From the NCBI RefSeq assembly GCF_005519465.1, contig NZ_CP027858.1, positions 4,588,001 through 4,652,000 of the forward strand: a DNA stretch of 64,000 nt, written 5' to 3'. Below, in pieces: positions 8,167 through 15,627 of the stretch. Every line of letters starts with the position of its first letter. Position 1 is the first letter of the stretch. Origin of the DNA: Streptomyces clavuligerus (GTDB lineage Bacteria; Actinomycetota; Actinomycetes; Streptomycetales; Streptomycetaceae). The position numbers and the translations under genes were made by a program. The notes beneath the pieces were generated by a model that was given only the letters and a program-made list of their open reading frames with translations, was not told the origin of the DNA and ran no database searches.

Positions 8167-8703
8167 GTGCCGCACGTCCTGGTTCTCAACGCGTCGTACG
8201 AGCCCCTCGGTGTCGTACCGCTCCGCCGCGCGCTCGTCCTCGTCCTGGAGAACAAGGCTCTGTGTCTTGAGGAGTCCGGCGCCTTTCTGCACAGTGCCAC
8301 CCGGATCATCGCCGCACCCAGCGTCGTCCGCCTGAAGAGGTTCGTCCGGGTCCCCTACCGAGGGCCCGTCCCCCTGACGCGCAAGGCCCTCTTCGCCCGC
8401 GACGGCGGGCGCTGTATGTACTGCGGGGGTGTGGCGACCAGCGTCGACCATGTCATTCCGCGCAGCCGCGGCGGCCAGCACGCCTGGGACAACGTGGTGG
8501 CGGCCTGCCGCCACTGCAACCACGTCAAGGCCGACCGCCAGCTCAGGGAGCTGGGGTGGAGGCTGCGCCATCAGCCCGCGCCACCGAGCGGTCTGGCCTG
8601 GCGGATCATCGGCACCGGCCATCGGGACCCCCGCTGGCTGCCGTATCTGCAACCGTACGGGGCGGAGGACGCCATGGCCCGGATCGACGGCATATCGGCC
8701 TGA
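8167..8703 (+). CDS. HNH endonuclease domain protein
   Basis: A 178-residue HNH nuclease of a type common in actinobacterial chromosomes. The nuclease core is at about residues 78-125: GGRCMYCGG, then VDHVIPRSRGG and AACRHCNHVKADR, giving two CxxC zinc-binding pairs around the catalytic D-H and N-H residues. The N-terminal part (LVLNASYEPLGVVPLRRAL) is typical of this subfamily. GTG start with AGGAGG 8 nt upstream. DNA-repair or housekeeping nicking is likely but unproven; it does not resemble a homing-intron enzyme and no intron is present. Confidence 0.88.
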   Translation: MPHVLVLNASYEPLGVVPLRRALVLVLENKALCLEESGAFLHSATRIIAAPSVVRLKRFVRVPYRGPVPLTRKALFARDGGRCMYCGGVATSVDHVIPRSRGGQHAWDNVVAACRHCNHVKADRQLRELGWRLRHQPAPPSGLAWRIIGTGHRDPRWLPYLQPYGAEDAMARIDGISA

Positions 8704-9000
8704 GACCCGGCCTCTTTTTTGTTTGGGGCGCGTGCCGAGCGGTGTCCGGGGCACGCGGCACGGGAGCCGGGCGGTCCAGGGGCCGCCGGGCTCCCCCCGT
8801 TCCGTCGCGTCCCGCCCCTTCCGGCGCGGTCGCGTCCCGTTCATGACGAACCATTGGTGCTGCGTTCGAGGCAAACGCTGTACGGGGAACGAAATGTGAC
8901 GCGGAACACGTCGATTGCGGGGGTATGTCTGCGGTGCGGTCCACGGGGTAGGGCTCGGAGAAGCCACTACCGTCAGTACCGTCCACAGGGAGTACCCGAC
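8704..9000. other. Intergenic region between HNH gene and repeat protein
   Basis: Starts with a T-rich run (CTCTTTTTTG) right after the HNH stop, possibly part of a terminator, then a GC-rich spacer with a few short inverted repeats and an AT-richer stretch at 8870-8930 that could hold a promoter. No gene is supported. Confidence 0.5.
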
Positions 9001-9219
9001 ATGGCCGCAGCCGTCCCCCCGCCCCGCGTCGCCCCGCTCGCGCCACCCCCGGCCGGGCCGCTGACGAGCGAGCCGCCGCTGCGGGCCGAGCCGCTCACCA
9101 GCGAACCGCCGCTCGTCGACCTCACCCCGCTCACCAGCGAACCCCCGTGCACCGCAGAGCCCCCGCTCACCGGCGCCCGCGCGCCGTGGGGCGATCCGGC
9201 CGCCCCGGGGGGCCGCTGA
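9001..9219 (+). CDS. Small Pro-rich protein with repeated PLTSEPP motif
   Basis: Putative 72-residue protein of unknown function, starting at an ATG with AGGGAG about 9 nt upstream and ending 10 bp before malQ. It contains three copies of PLTSEPP starting at residues 20, 31 and 43 (spacing 11-12) and a degenerate fourth (PPLTGA). There is no signal peptide, membrane segment or recognisable domain. The composition (Pro, Leu, Glu, Thr) could come from expansion of GC-rich repeats. Its position just before malQ suggests either a leader gene co-translated with malQ or a non-functional upstream ORF. Confidence 0.45.
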   Translation: MAAAVPPPRVAPLAPPPAGPLTSEPPLRAEPLTSEPPLVDLTPLTSEPPCTAEPPLTGARAPWGDPAAPGGR

Positions 9220-9229
9220 AGGGAGACCC

Positions 9230-11314
9230 ATGAGCCTGGTCGGGCTCGCCGAACTGCACCACGTCGCCACCGCCACCACCACGGCCGACGGACGGACCAC
9301 CCCCGTCCCCGAGGCCACCCTCGTCGCGGTCCTCGGCGCGCTCGGCGTGGACGCCACCGGACCCGAGGCCGTGGCACGCGCGCTCACGGAGGCCGGGTCC
9401 GCCGCCGAACGGCTGCTGCCGCCCGTCGTGGTCCGCTGGCTCGGCGACCCCGACCCGCCCGCCCTGGCCGCGCTCCCCGAGGGCACCTGTCTGACCGTCA
9501 CCCACGAGGACGGCGGCCGGAGCGCCGACTGGCGGGAGCCGCCCCCCGGGGTCCACCGGCTGGCGGCCCGGGCGCCCGACGGCCGCGCCGCCCACTGCGC
9601 CCTCGTCGTCGCCCCCGCGCGCGCCCCCCGCCCCGCGCGCCGCTCCCACGGCTTCCTCGTCCAGCTCTACTCCCTGCTCTCCGAGCGCTCCTGGGGCATG
9701 GGCGACCTCGGCGACCTCGCCGAACTCGCCTCCTGGGCGGGCCGCGCCACCGGCGCCGGATTCCTCCAGATCAACCCCGTCCACGCGGCCGTGCCCGCCG
9801 CCCCCGGCTCCCGCTCCGACCCCTCCCCCTACCGCCCCTCGTCCCGGCGCTTCCCCGACCCCGTCCATCTGCGGATCGAGTCCGTACCCGAGTACGCCCA
9901 CCTCCCCGCCCCCGACCGGGCCCGGCTGGACGCGCTGCGCGAACGCGCCGCCGGGCTCAGGTCCGCCGTCCTGGACCAGGGCGAGCCGATCGACCGGGAC
10001 GCCGTCTGGGCCCTCAAACGGGAGGCGCTGGAACGGCTCGCCCGGGTACCGCTGGGCCCCGGCCGCCACGCCGACTACTGCGCCTACCTCGCCCGGCAGG
10101 GCCGCGCCCTGGAGGACCACGCCACCTGGTGCGCGCTCGCCGAGCTGCACGGCCCCCACTGGCGGAGCTGGCCCGAGGAGCTGCGCGACCCCCGTTCCCC
10201 CGGGGTCGCCCGCGCCCGCGGCGGGCTGATGGACCGGATCGACGTCCACACCCTGGCCCTCTGGCTCACCGACGGACAGCTCGCCCACGCCGCCCGCACC
10301 GCCGCCGACGCCGGGATGGACCTCGGCGTCGTCCACGACCTCCCCGTGGGCGTGCACCCCGAGGGCTCCGACACCTGGGCCCGGCCGGAGCTGTACGCGC
10401 GGGACATGTCCACCGGCGCGCCCCCCGACGCCTTCAGCCCGCTCGGCCAGGACTGGGGACTGCCCCCCTGGCGCCCCGACATCCTCGCCGAGCAGGGCTA
10501 CGCCCCCTACCGCGAACTGCTGCGCGCCCTCTTCGCCCACGCGGGAGCGGTACGGATCGACCATGTCATGGGGCTCTTCCGGCTCTGGTGGGTCCCCCAG
10601 GGGCGGCCCCCCACCGAGGGGACCTATGTCCGGTACGACGCGGACGCGCTGCTCGCGCTGCTGGTCCTGGAGGCCGACCGGGCCGGGGCCACCGTCATCG
10701 GCGAGGACCTGGGCACGGTCGAACCGGGGGTCCGCGAGACGCTGGAGCGGCGGGGCGTGCTCGGCACCTCCGTCCTCTGGTTCGAGCGGGACTGGGCGGG
10801 CGACGGCCGCCCGCTGCCCCCCGAGCACTGGCGTGCCGGCTGCGCGGCGACCGCGGCGGGCCACGATCTGCCGCCGCTCGCCGCCCGGCTCGGCGGCGAC
10901 CATGTGGAGCTGCGGCACCGGCTGGGGCTGCTGGCCGGACCCGTCCACGAGGAGCGGCGGCGGGAGCGGGCGGAGCTGCGGGAGTGGCTGCGGGTGCTCA
11001 CCGGCCTCGGGCTGCTGGCGGACGGGGCGGGGGACGGCGTGGCGGACGGCACGGGGGAGGCGGAGGAGGAACGGATTCGCGCGTTCCACCGCTTTCTGCT
11101 GCGGACGCCCGCGCTGCTGGTGGGGATCTGGCTGCCGGACACCGTGGGGGACCGCCGCCCGCAGAACCTCCCCGGCACCTGGCAGGAGCATCCGAACTGG
11201 CGGCTGCCGATCGCGGACGCCGAGGGCCGCCCCCTCTCCCTGGAACGGCTGACCGCCTCGCCCCGGCTGCGCGCGCTGATGGAGGTGTTCGGGGCGGACG
11301 CCGAGGGGCGCTGA
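9230..11314 (+). CDS. malQ: 4-alpha-glucanotransferase (amylomaltase)
   Basis: Cytoplasmic GH77 enzyme that disproportionates maltodextrins, feeding maltose and glycogen metabolism. The 694-residue product has an actinobacterial N-terminal extension (about 1-130) before the barrel. Catalytic residues are visible: nucleophile Asp444 in RIDHVMG, acid/base Glu492 in IGEDLGTV and Asp546 in GHDLPPL. GFLVQLYSLLSERSWGMGDLGDL opens the catalytic domain. ATG start with GGGAG 6 nt upstream. It has no mal operon neighbours here. The region after the stop is a GC-rich repeat spacer rather than another metabolic gene. Confidence 0.93.
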   Translation: MSLVGLAELHHVATATTTADGRTTPVPEATLVAVLGALGVDATGPEAVARALTEAGSAAERLLPPVVVRWLGDPDPPALAALPEGTCLTVTHEDGGRSADWREPPPGVHRLAARAPDGRAAHCALVVAPARAPRPARRSHGFLVQLYSLLSERSWGMGDLGDLAELASWAGRATGAGFLQINPVHAAVPAAPGSRSDPSPYRPSSRRFPDPVHLRIESVPEYAHLPAPDRARLDALRERAAGLRSAVLDQGEPIDRDAVWALKREALERLARVPLGPGRHADYCAYLARQGRALEDHATWCALAELHGPHWRSWPEELRDPRSPGVARARGGLMDRIDVHTLALWLTDGQLAHAARTAADAGMDLGVVHDLPVGVHPEGSDTWARPELYARDMSTGAPPDAFSPLGQDWGLPPWRPDILAEQGYAPYRELLRALFAHAGAVRIDHVMGLFRLWWVPQGRPPTEGTYVRYDADALLALLVLEADRAGATVIGEDLGTVEPGVRETLERRGVLGTSVLWFERDWAGDGRPLPPEHWRAGCAATAAGHDLPPLAARLGGDHVELRHRLGLLAGPVHEERRRERAELREWLRVLTGLGLLADGAGDGVADGTGEAEEERIRAFHRFLLRTPALLVGIWLPDTVGDRRPQNLPGTWQEHPNWRLPIADAEGRPLSLERLTASPRLRALMEVFGADAEGR

Positions 11315-11327
11315 GCGGGCCCCGGCG

Positions 11328-11475
11328 GTCCGCCACCGGCCCGAGGCAGGCGCGGCGTCCGTCCGGCCACCGGTCCGAGGCCGGTCCGCCGCTGGTGCGA
11401 GGCCGGTGCGACCTCCGTCCGGCCACCGGCCCGGGCCCGTCCGCCCCGGTGCGAGGCCGGTGCCGTCCGTCCGCC
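11328..11475. repeat. Degenerate GC-rich repeats downstream of malQ
   Basis: Variants of GTCCGGCCACCGG(C/T)CCG and of GGTGCGAGGCCGGTGC recur two to three times in about 150 bp. Frames stay open only because of high G+C; no ribosome-binding site or domain supports a gene. Confidence 0.55.
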
Positions 11476-11533
11476 GCTCGTCGGATTGTCGTCCATACGG
11501 CACCCCGGACGAGCGACCCGTTCAGCCGTTCGC

Positions 11534-11539
11534 TACGTT
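11534..11539 (+). promoter_or_regulatory. -10-like TACGTT, 7 nt before the GTG start
   Basis: The hexamer TACGTT is followed by exactly 7 nt and then the GTG of the small membrane protein. Transcription would start at or next to the start codon, implying a leaderless mRNA; no Shine-Dalgarno sequence is present. Confidence 0.5.
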
Positions 11540-11546
11540 GGGGACC

Positions 11547-11783
11547 GTGGACAAGAAGAACACTTTGCGCGCCGGCAGCGTGGCGGCCGGTACGACGCTG
11601 ATGATGCTGCTCCTCTCGTCGCCCGCGTTCGCTCTCACGCGTGACGACGGCGACGACCCGGGCCAGGGGCTGAGCGTGGCCGAGACGCTCGGCTGGTTCG
11701 TGGCCGCACCGCTGGTGATCTTCCTGGTGATCGCGGGCCTGGTGATGGTCCTCGACAAGTCCCACAAGCAGGGCCAGGTCTGA
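11547..11783 (+). CDS. Small membrane protein of unknown function
   Basis: A 78-residue protein: N-terminal secretion or anchor helix (GTTLMMLLLSSPAFA, about 15-30), a short acidic external loop (TRDDGDDPGQG) and a second membrane helix (GWFVAAPLVIFLVIAGLVMVL, about 49-69), ending in a charged tail (DKSHKQGQV). It could be processed after AFA, leaving a single-span membrane protein. The GTG start follows a leaderless-type promoter. It is convergent with the conservon and terminated by a hairpin. Related small proteins are widespread in Streptomyces but no function is known to me. Confidence 0.75.
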   Translation: MDKKNTLRAGSVAAGTTLMMLLLSSPAFALTRDDGDDPGQGLSVAETLGWFVAAPLVIFLVIAGLVMVLDKSHKQGQV

Positions 11784-11819
11784 TCCACCGGGCTTCCGGC
11801 CCGCCCTTGAGTCCTTCCG

Positions 11820-11854
11820 GCGCTCCGGGTGCGCAGATCGCGCCCGGAGTGCCT
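11820..11854. terminator. Hairpin after the small membrane protein
   Basis: A 15-bp stem with two G-T pairs (arms 11820-11834 and 11840-11854) and a 5-nt loop, between convergent genes. Confidence 0.6.
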
Positions 11855-11995
11855 TCGCCATGCCCGGAGCCCAGGTCCGGACTCCCTGCCCGGCGCCCCG
11901 GTCCGGGGCGGACCCGGTCCCGGACAACGGGCGGGGCAGGGGGAGGCGACGGCCGGCAGGGGCCGGGCGGTCGGGACGGGCAGGGGGAGCGGCGG

Positions 11996-12604
11996 TCAGG
12001 AGGCGCGCGCCGACGCCGCCAGCGACTGGAGATACCGCATCAGTGTCATGAGGACATCGCGGCTGGACCCCCGTACCCGGGCGTCGCACTCCACGATCGG
12101 CACCGTCGCCGGGAGGTCGAGCGCGCCCCGGATCTCGTCGATCGGATACGCGGGGGCGTCGGGGAAGGTGTTGATCGCCACCACGAACGGCACCCGGCGC
12201 TCCTCCAGCCGCCCGATGACATCGAAGCTGACCTCCAGCCGACGGGTGTCCACCAGCACGACCGCGCCGAGCGCGCCCTCGAAGAGCCCGCGCCACAGAA
12301 ACCAGAAGCGCTGCTGCCCCGGGGTGCCGAAGAGGTAGAGCACCAGCTCCTCGTTGATGCTGATCCGGCCGAAGTCCATGGCGACCGTGGTCGCGGTCTT
12401 GCGCTCCACCCCGTGGACGTCGTCGACACCGACCCCGGCCTGGGTCATCGTCTCCTCGGTGGTGAGTGGCTTGATCTCGCTCACCGAGCCCACCAGGGTC
12501 GTCTTGCCCACTCCGAAGCCGCCCACGATGACCACCTTCACGGCGGCGGTGGCCGTCTCCGGCAGCATGTCCTCGCTGCGCGGCTCAGAGTTTCTGAAGT
12601 CCAT
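11996..12604 (-). CDS. cvnD: Conservon GTP-binding protein (CvnD)
   Basis: Ras-like small GTPase of the conservon system, 202 residues. Walker A is GGFGVGKTT (residues 28-36), the switch-II DxxG equivalent is LFGTPGQQRF, and the guanine-specificity region is VVAINTFPDA, where NTFP occupies the usual N/TKxD position as in other conservon GTPases. It overlaps the end of cvnC by 20 bp and closes the cvnABCD operon. In S. coelicolor conservon proteins form a membrane-associated complex resembling eukaryotic GPCR/G-protein signalling. The output is unknown here and no P450 gene follows, unlike in some conservons. Confidence 0.92.
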   Translation of the reverse strand: MDFRNSEPRSEDMLPETATAAVKVVIVGGFGVGKTTLVGSVSEIKPLTTEETMTQAGVGVDDVHGVERKTATTVAMDFGRISINEELVLYLFGTPGQQRFWFLWRGLFEGALGAVVLVDTRRLEVSFDVIGRLEERRVPFVVAINTFPDAPAYPIDEIRGALDLPATVPIVECDARVRGSSRDVLMTLMRYLQSLAASARAS

Positions 12605-12941
12605 CGATCACTGCCTCAATCAAAGCGCGGTCGGGGATGAGAGCGGGCTGGACCGGTGCGCGGGCGATCACCTGGTCCTCCAGCAGCAGATCGCTGAGGA
12701 GGACGGTGACGACGCTCACCGGCAGACCGATGTACGCGGAGATCTCCGCCACCGAGAGGGGATGGTGGCAGAGCCGGATGATGGCGGCGTGCTCCGGCTG
12801 CATCCCGTGGCGCGGGGTGGACTTGGCCACGATCAGGGTGACGAGGTCCAGGGCGGCGGGCACCGAGGCCCCGCTCCGGCCGCCGGTGATGACGTAGAGC
12901 CGCTCGGGGCTGGAGTTCTCCCAGTCCCCCGCGTCACTCAC
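12585..12941 (-). CDS. cvnC: Conservon DUF742 protein (CvnC)
   Basis: A 118-residue DUF742 protein. It has LYVITGGRSG near the N-terminus and a winged-helix-like body (HPLSVAEISAYIGLPVSVVTVLLSDLLLEDQVIA), ending in a helical tail (ALIEAVIDGL). The GTG start overlaps the cvnB stop by 4 bp (GTGA), indicating coupled translation. In characterised conservons CvnC joins the CvnA-B-D complex; DNA binding is not established. Confidence 0.9.
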   Translation of the reverse strand: MSDAGDWENSSPERLYVITGGRSGASVPAALDLVTLIVAKSTPRHGMQPEHAAIIRLCHHPLSVAEISAYIGLPVSVVTVLLSDLLLEDQVIARAPVQPALIPDRALIEAVIDGLQKL

Positions 12942-13351
12942 GCCGGGTGCCTCTCCTGCCGGGGCGGGCTGGACAGATGCTCTCCGATGCGCAGGACGAG
13001 GTCCCGCATCCGCTGGCCCATGAGACCGGCGTCGACCCCTTCGTCGGCGAGGACGGCGAGGAACGCGCCCGCGCCCGCCGCCATCAGATAGAAGAAGCCG
13101 CCGCTCATCTCGATGACGACCAGCCGCATCCGGCCGTCGCTGCCCGGCAGTTCGGAGGCGACGGCGCCCGCGAGGCTCTGGAGCCCGGCGCAGGCGGCGG
13201 CGAGCCGGTCGGCGGTGTCGTTGTCCGCTCCGTACTGCGCGATGCGCAGACCGTCGGCCGAGAGCACGATGACGTGTCTCGTCTGCGGTACGCCTTCCGC
13301 CAGGTCCTTGAGCATCCAGTCCATGTTGGTCTGGTTGGACTGCTGCATCAT
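12938..13351 (-). CDS. cvnB: Conservon Roadblock/LC7 protein (CvnB)
   Basis: A 137-residue Roadblock/LC7 domain protein (MDWMLKDLAEGVPQTRHVIVLSADGLRIA; LVVIEMSGGFFYLMAAG), a fold that regulates small GTPases. Its start overlaps the cvnA stop in an ATGA, and its stop overlaps the cvnC start. Two adjacent ATG codons are possible starts. It probably acts as a GTPase-activating or scaffolding subunit for CvnD; that role comes from family knowledge, not from this sequence. Confidence 0.9.
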   Translation of the reverse strand: MMQQSNQTNMDWMLKDLAEGVPQTRHVIVLSADGLRIAQYGADNDTADRLAAACAGLQSLAGAVASELPGSDGRMRLVVIEMSGGFFYLMAAGAGAFLAVLADEGVDAGLMGQRMRDLVLRIGEHLSSPPRQERHPA

Positions 13352-14823
13352 GGCTGCGTACTCCCCTTGCTCGTCGGGTGTGCCTCACCGGCCAGGCCGT
13401 TCTGGAACGCCGTGAGCCAGATCCCGGGCTGCACCGCGGGGGCGGTGTCGTCCGGCGCCGGCACGGCGGGGGCGGCGGCGGGTGCCGGGGCGGCGGGGGT
13501 CTTGCGGCGGCGCTGCGGCAGACCGTTCGCCGTCCGTTCGGTGATCACGGGTAGATGGTCGTCGGCCTCCGGGTGGGGGGCCGGGGCGGTGGGTCCCGTC
13601 GGCAGCCGGGCCGGACGCGCCTCGCCGGGCAGACCGTGGGCGCCGTCGACGGCGGGCGGTTCGCCGGGCCGGGGGCCGGAGGCGACGCCGATGCCGTGCG
13701 CCAGACCGGTCGCCGAGGCGACGGTCGTGATCAGGCTCATGGGGACGACGAGGACGGCGCGCACCCCGCCGTACGCCGAGGAGCGCAGGGAGACCTGGAA
13801 GCCGTACGCCTGCGAGAGCCGGCCGACCACGGCGAGGCCGAGGCGGGGGGTCTCGCCCAGGTCGTTGACGTCGATGCCCTGCTGGGCCTGGCGCAGCATG
13901 CGCTCGGCGCGGTCGCGGGCCTCCTCGCTCATGTTCACACCGCCGTCCTCGATCTCGACGGCGATGCCGGAGTTCACGTCGAGGGCGGTGATGTGGACCT
14001 TGGTCTGGGGCGGCGAGTAGCGGGTGGCGTTGTCGAGCAGCTCGGCCAGCGCGTGGATCAGCGGCTCGACGGCGGTGCCGACGACGGCGACCTCGGAGAC
14101 GGAGTGCAGCTCGACCCGCTGGTAGTCGGTGATCCGGGACATGGCGCCGCGCATCACGCTGTAGAGGGGGACGGCCCTGCTCCACTGGCGGCCGGGGCGG
14201 GCGCCGCCGAGGACGGCGATGGAGTCGGCGAGCCGCCCGATCAGCGCGGTGCCGTGGTCGATCCGGAGCAGATCGCCGAAGACCTCGGGGTTCTTGCCGT
14301 GCCGGTCCTCCATCTCCCGGAGCTGGTGGGCCTGCTGGTGCACGATGGCCTGGACGCGGCGGGCGATGTTGACGAAGGCGCGCTGGGCGGACTCGCGCAG
14401 GTCCTCCTCGCGGGAGACCGCGTCCAGGATGGAGCCGAGCACGATCCGGTGCTCGGGGGACGCGTCCACGGAGTCGAGGATGTCCTCGGGGAACTCGCCC
14501 GCGCGCAGCCGCTCCACGACCTCGGGCAGCAGCTCGGCGACGAGCCGGTTGTTCTCGGCCTGGGCGCGGGCGAGGCCCGCCTCGCGCTCGGCCAGCCGCG
14601 CGGAGAGCAGGGTGACCCGGCGTCCTCTGCGGACGGTCTCGGCGCAGGAGATGGCGATCGCCAGCACGGCGATGATGTCCACCCAGATCACGACGGTGCG
14701 TGCCGATCCGGACACCACGGCGGCCGGGACGACCGCGGCGACGGCGGTGACGACCACGGGCACCAGCCACGCGAAGGAAGCCGCGGGCCGCGGTTCTTCG
14801 GTCGACGCTTCCTGTCGGACCAT
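13348..14823 (-). CDS. cvnA: Conservon sensor-kinase-like membrane protein (CvnA)
   Basis: A 491-residue membrane protein resembling a histidine kinase. Two N-terminal membrane helices (about 13-35 and 40-58) are followed by a coiled-coil region (LSARLAEREAGLARAQAENNR), a nitrate-sensor-kinase-like helical domain, then an HATPase domain with N-box LLDNATRYSPP and G-boxes IEDGGVNM and GLAVVGRLSQAYG. No clear phospho-acceptor H-box is seen. The C-terminal 100 residues are Pro/Ala-rich. The ATG at 14823 is preferred; an in-frame GTG lies two codons upstream, and longer starts up to 15000 would add a low-complexity stretch ahead of the first helix. First gene of cvnABCD. Confidence 0.9.
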   Translation of the reverse strand: MVRQEASTEEPRPAASFAWLVPVVVTAVAAVVPAAVVSGSARTVVIWVDIIAVLAIAISCAETVRRGRRVTLLSARLAEREAGLARAQAENNRLVAELLPEVVERLRAGEFPEDILDSVDASPEHRIVLGSILDAVSREEDLRESAQRAFVNIARRVQAIVHQQAHQLREMEDRHGKNPEVFGDLLRIDHGTALIGRLADSIAVLGGARPGRQWSRAVPLYSVMRGAMSRITDYQRVELHSVSEVAVVGTAVEPLIHALAELLDNATRYSPPQTKVHITALDVNSGIAVEIEDGGVNMSEEARDRAERMLRQAQQGIDVNDLGETPRLGLAVVGRLSQAYGFQVSLRSSAYGGVRAVLVVPMSLITTVASATGLAHGIGVASGPRPGEPPAVDGAHGLPGEARPARLPTGPTAPAPHPEADDHLPVITERTANGLPQRRRKTPAAPAPAAAPAVPAPDDTAPAVQPGIWLTAFQNGLAGEAHPTSKGSTQP

Positions 14824-15341
14824 CAGCACCCTCAAACCATCGGAACGGGAATGATCATATGACGACAGTCGGCGAGCATATCCATGACCGGTTGGGACAG
14901 TTGGCGTCAGATGGTGAATTTGGCGTGAAGTAGACGGTTGGGATTGGCGAAGAAGCCCAGGTCCAGGCAGGGTCCCGAGGGAACGTCGATTTTCAGCCAA
15001 ATGGGAGGGGTTGGCGGTGAGTCGGGGCGGAGGTCGGCTCCGGCGCTGGTGAACGGGGTCGGCGGCGCGGGCCCCGGTGGCCGCCGGGGAGGGGAATCGG
15101 CCAACTCCGCACCGCCGACCAGGGGCGCGGGCCGCCGCTGTCCGGCCCGCCGCGGCCTGGACCGGCCGTCGAGGTCAGGCCGCGCCGGGGGCTGTGCCGG
15201 GGCCGCGCCGGGCGGCCTCCCGGGCCCCTGGAGAGGGCACCCGGGGCTCCCCGGGGAACGGGCCGGGGCGGTGCCGACCGCGGGTGGCTGACCGGCGCGG
15301 GCGGCTGAGGGGCCGCCGGGTCCCGGCTCGCGGGCCCCGGC
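14824..15341. other. Spacer upstream of the conservon
   Basis: The first 180 bp (to about 15000) is relatively AT-rich and should contain the cvn promoter. From 15000 the DNA becomes a GC-rich spacer with short direct repeats (CCGGGGCC, GGGCCCC). No ORF here has a ribosome-binding site or a recognisable product. Confidence 0.5.
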
Positions 15342-15532
15342 GGCCGGGGCGGACGGTGCCAGGGCCCGGACGGGCGCGGGCCCGGACGGATGGCGCCGGG
15401 GCCGGGCGGATGCGGCGTGGCCCCCACCGAACGGCGCCGGGGGCCGGGGCGGACGGTGCCGAGGGTCGGACGGGGGGCACGCGGGCCCGGGCGGATGCGG
15501 CGCGCGCCCCACAGAACGGTGCCGGGGCCCGG
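15342..15532. repeat. ~100-bp GC-rich tandem duplication
   Basis: The 19-mer GGCCGGGGCGGACGGTGCC occurs exactly at 15342-15360 and 15442-15460 (offset 100 bp). The downstream module GGGCGGATGCGGCG plus a CCCCA..GAACGG..GCCGGGG block also occurs twice (15404 and 15489). Copies differ by substitutions and a 15-bp indel; part of a third copy runs into the terminator. No gene is supported. Confidence 0.7.
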
Positions 15533-15534
15533 AC

Positions 15535-15580
15535 GCATGCGGGCCCGGCGCCGACCGCTGTCGGCACCGGGCCCGCGTGC
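15535..15580. terminator. Terminator downstream of the first M1 aminopeptidase gene
   Basis: Outer stem GCGGGCCCGG (15539-15548) pairs with 15567-15576 and an inner GCCGA/TCGGC stem closes a 6-nt loop. It ends 47 bp downstream of the aminopeptidase stop codon. Confidence 0.7.
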
Positions 15581-15627
15581 ACCCCCCGGCCGCCGTCGGC
15601 GACCGGGGGAGGACGGACGGTGGGGCG

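Noticed and set aside
6063..8703. Uma2 and HNH nuclease genes as a defence island
   Set aside because: They are separated by an MscS channel gene on the other strand and lack methylase, helicase or toxin-antitoxin partners.
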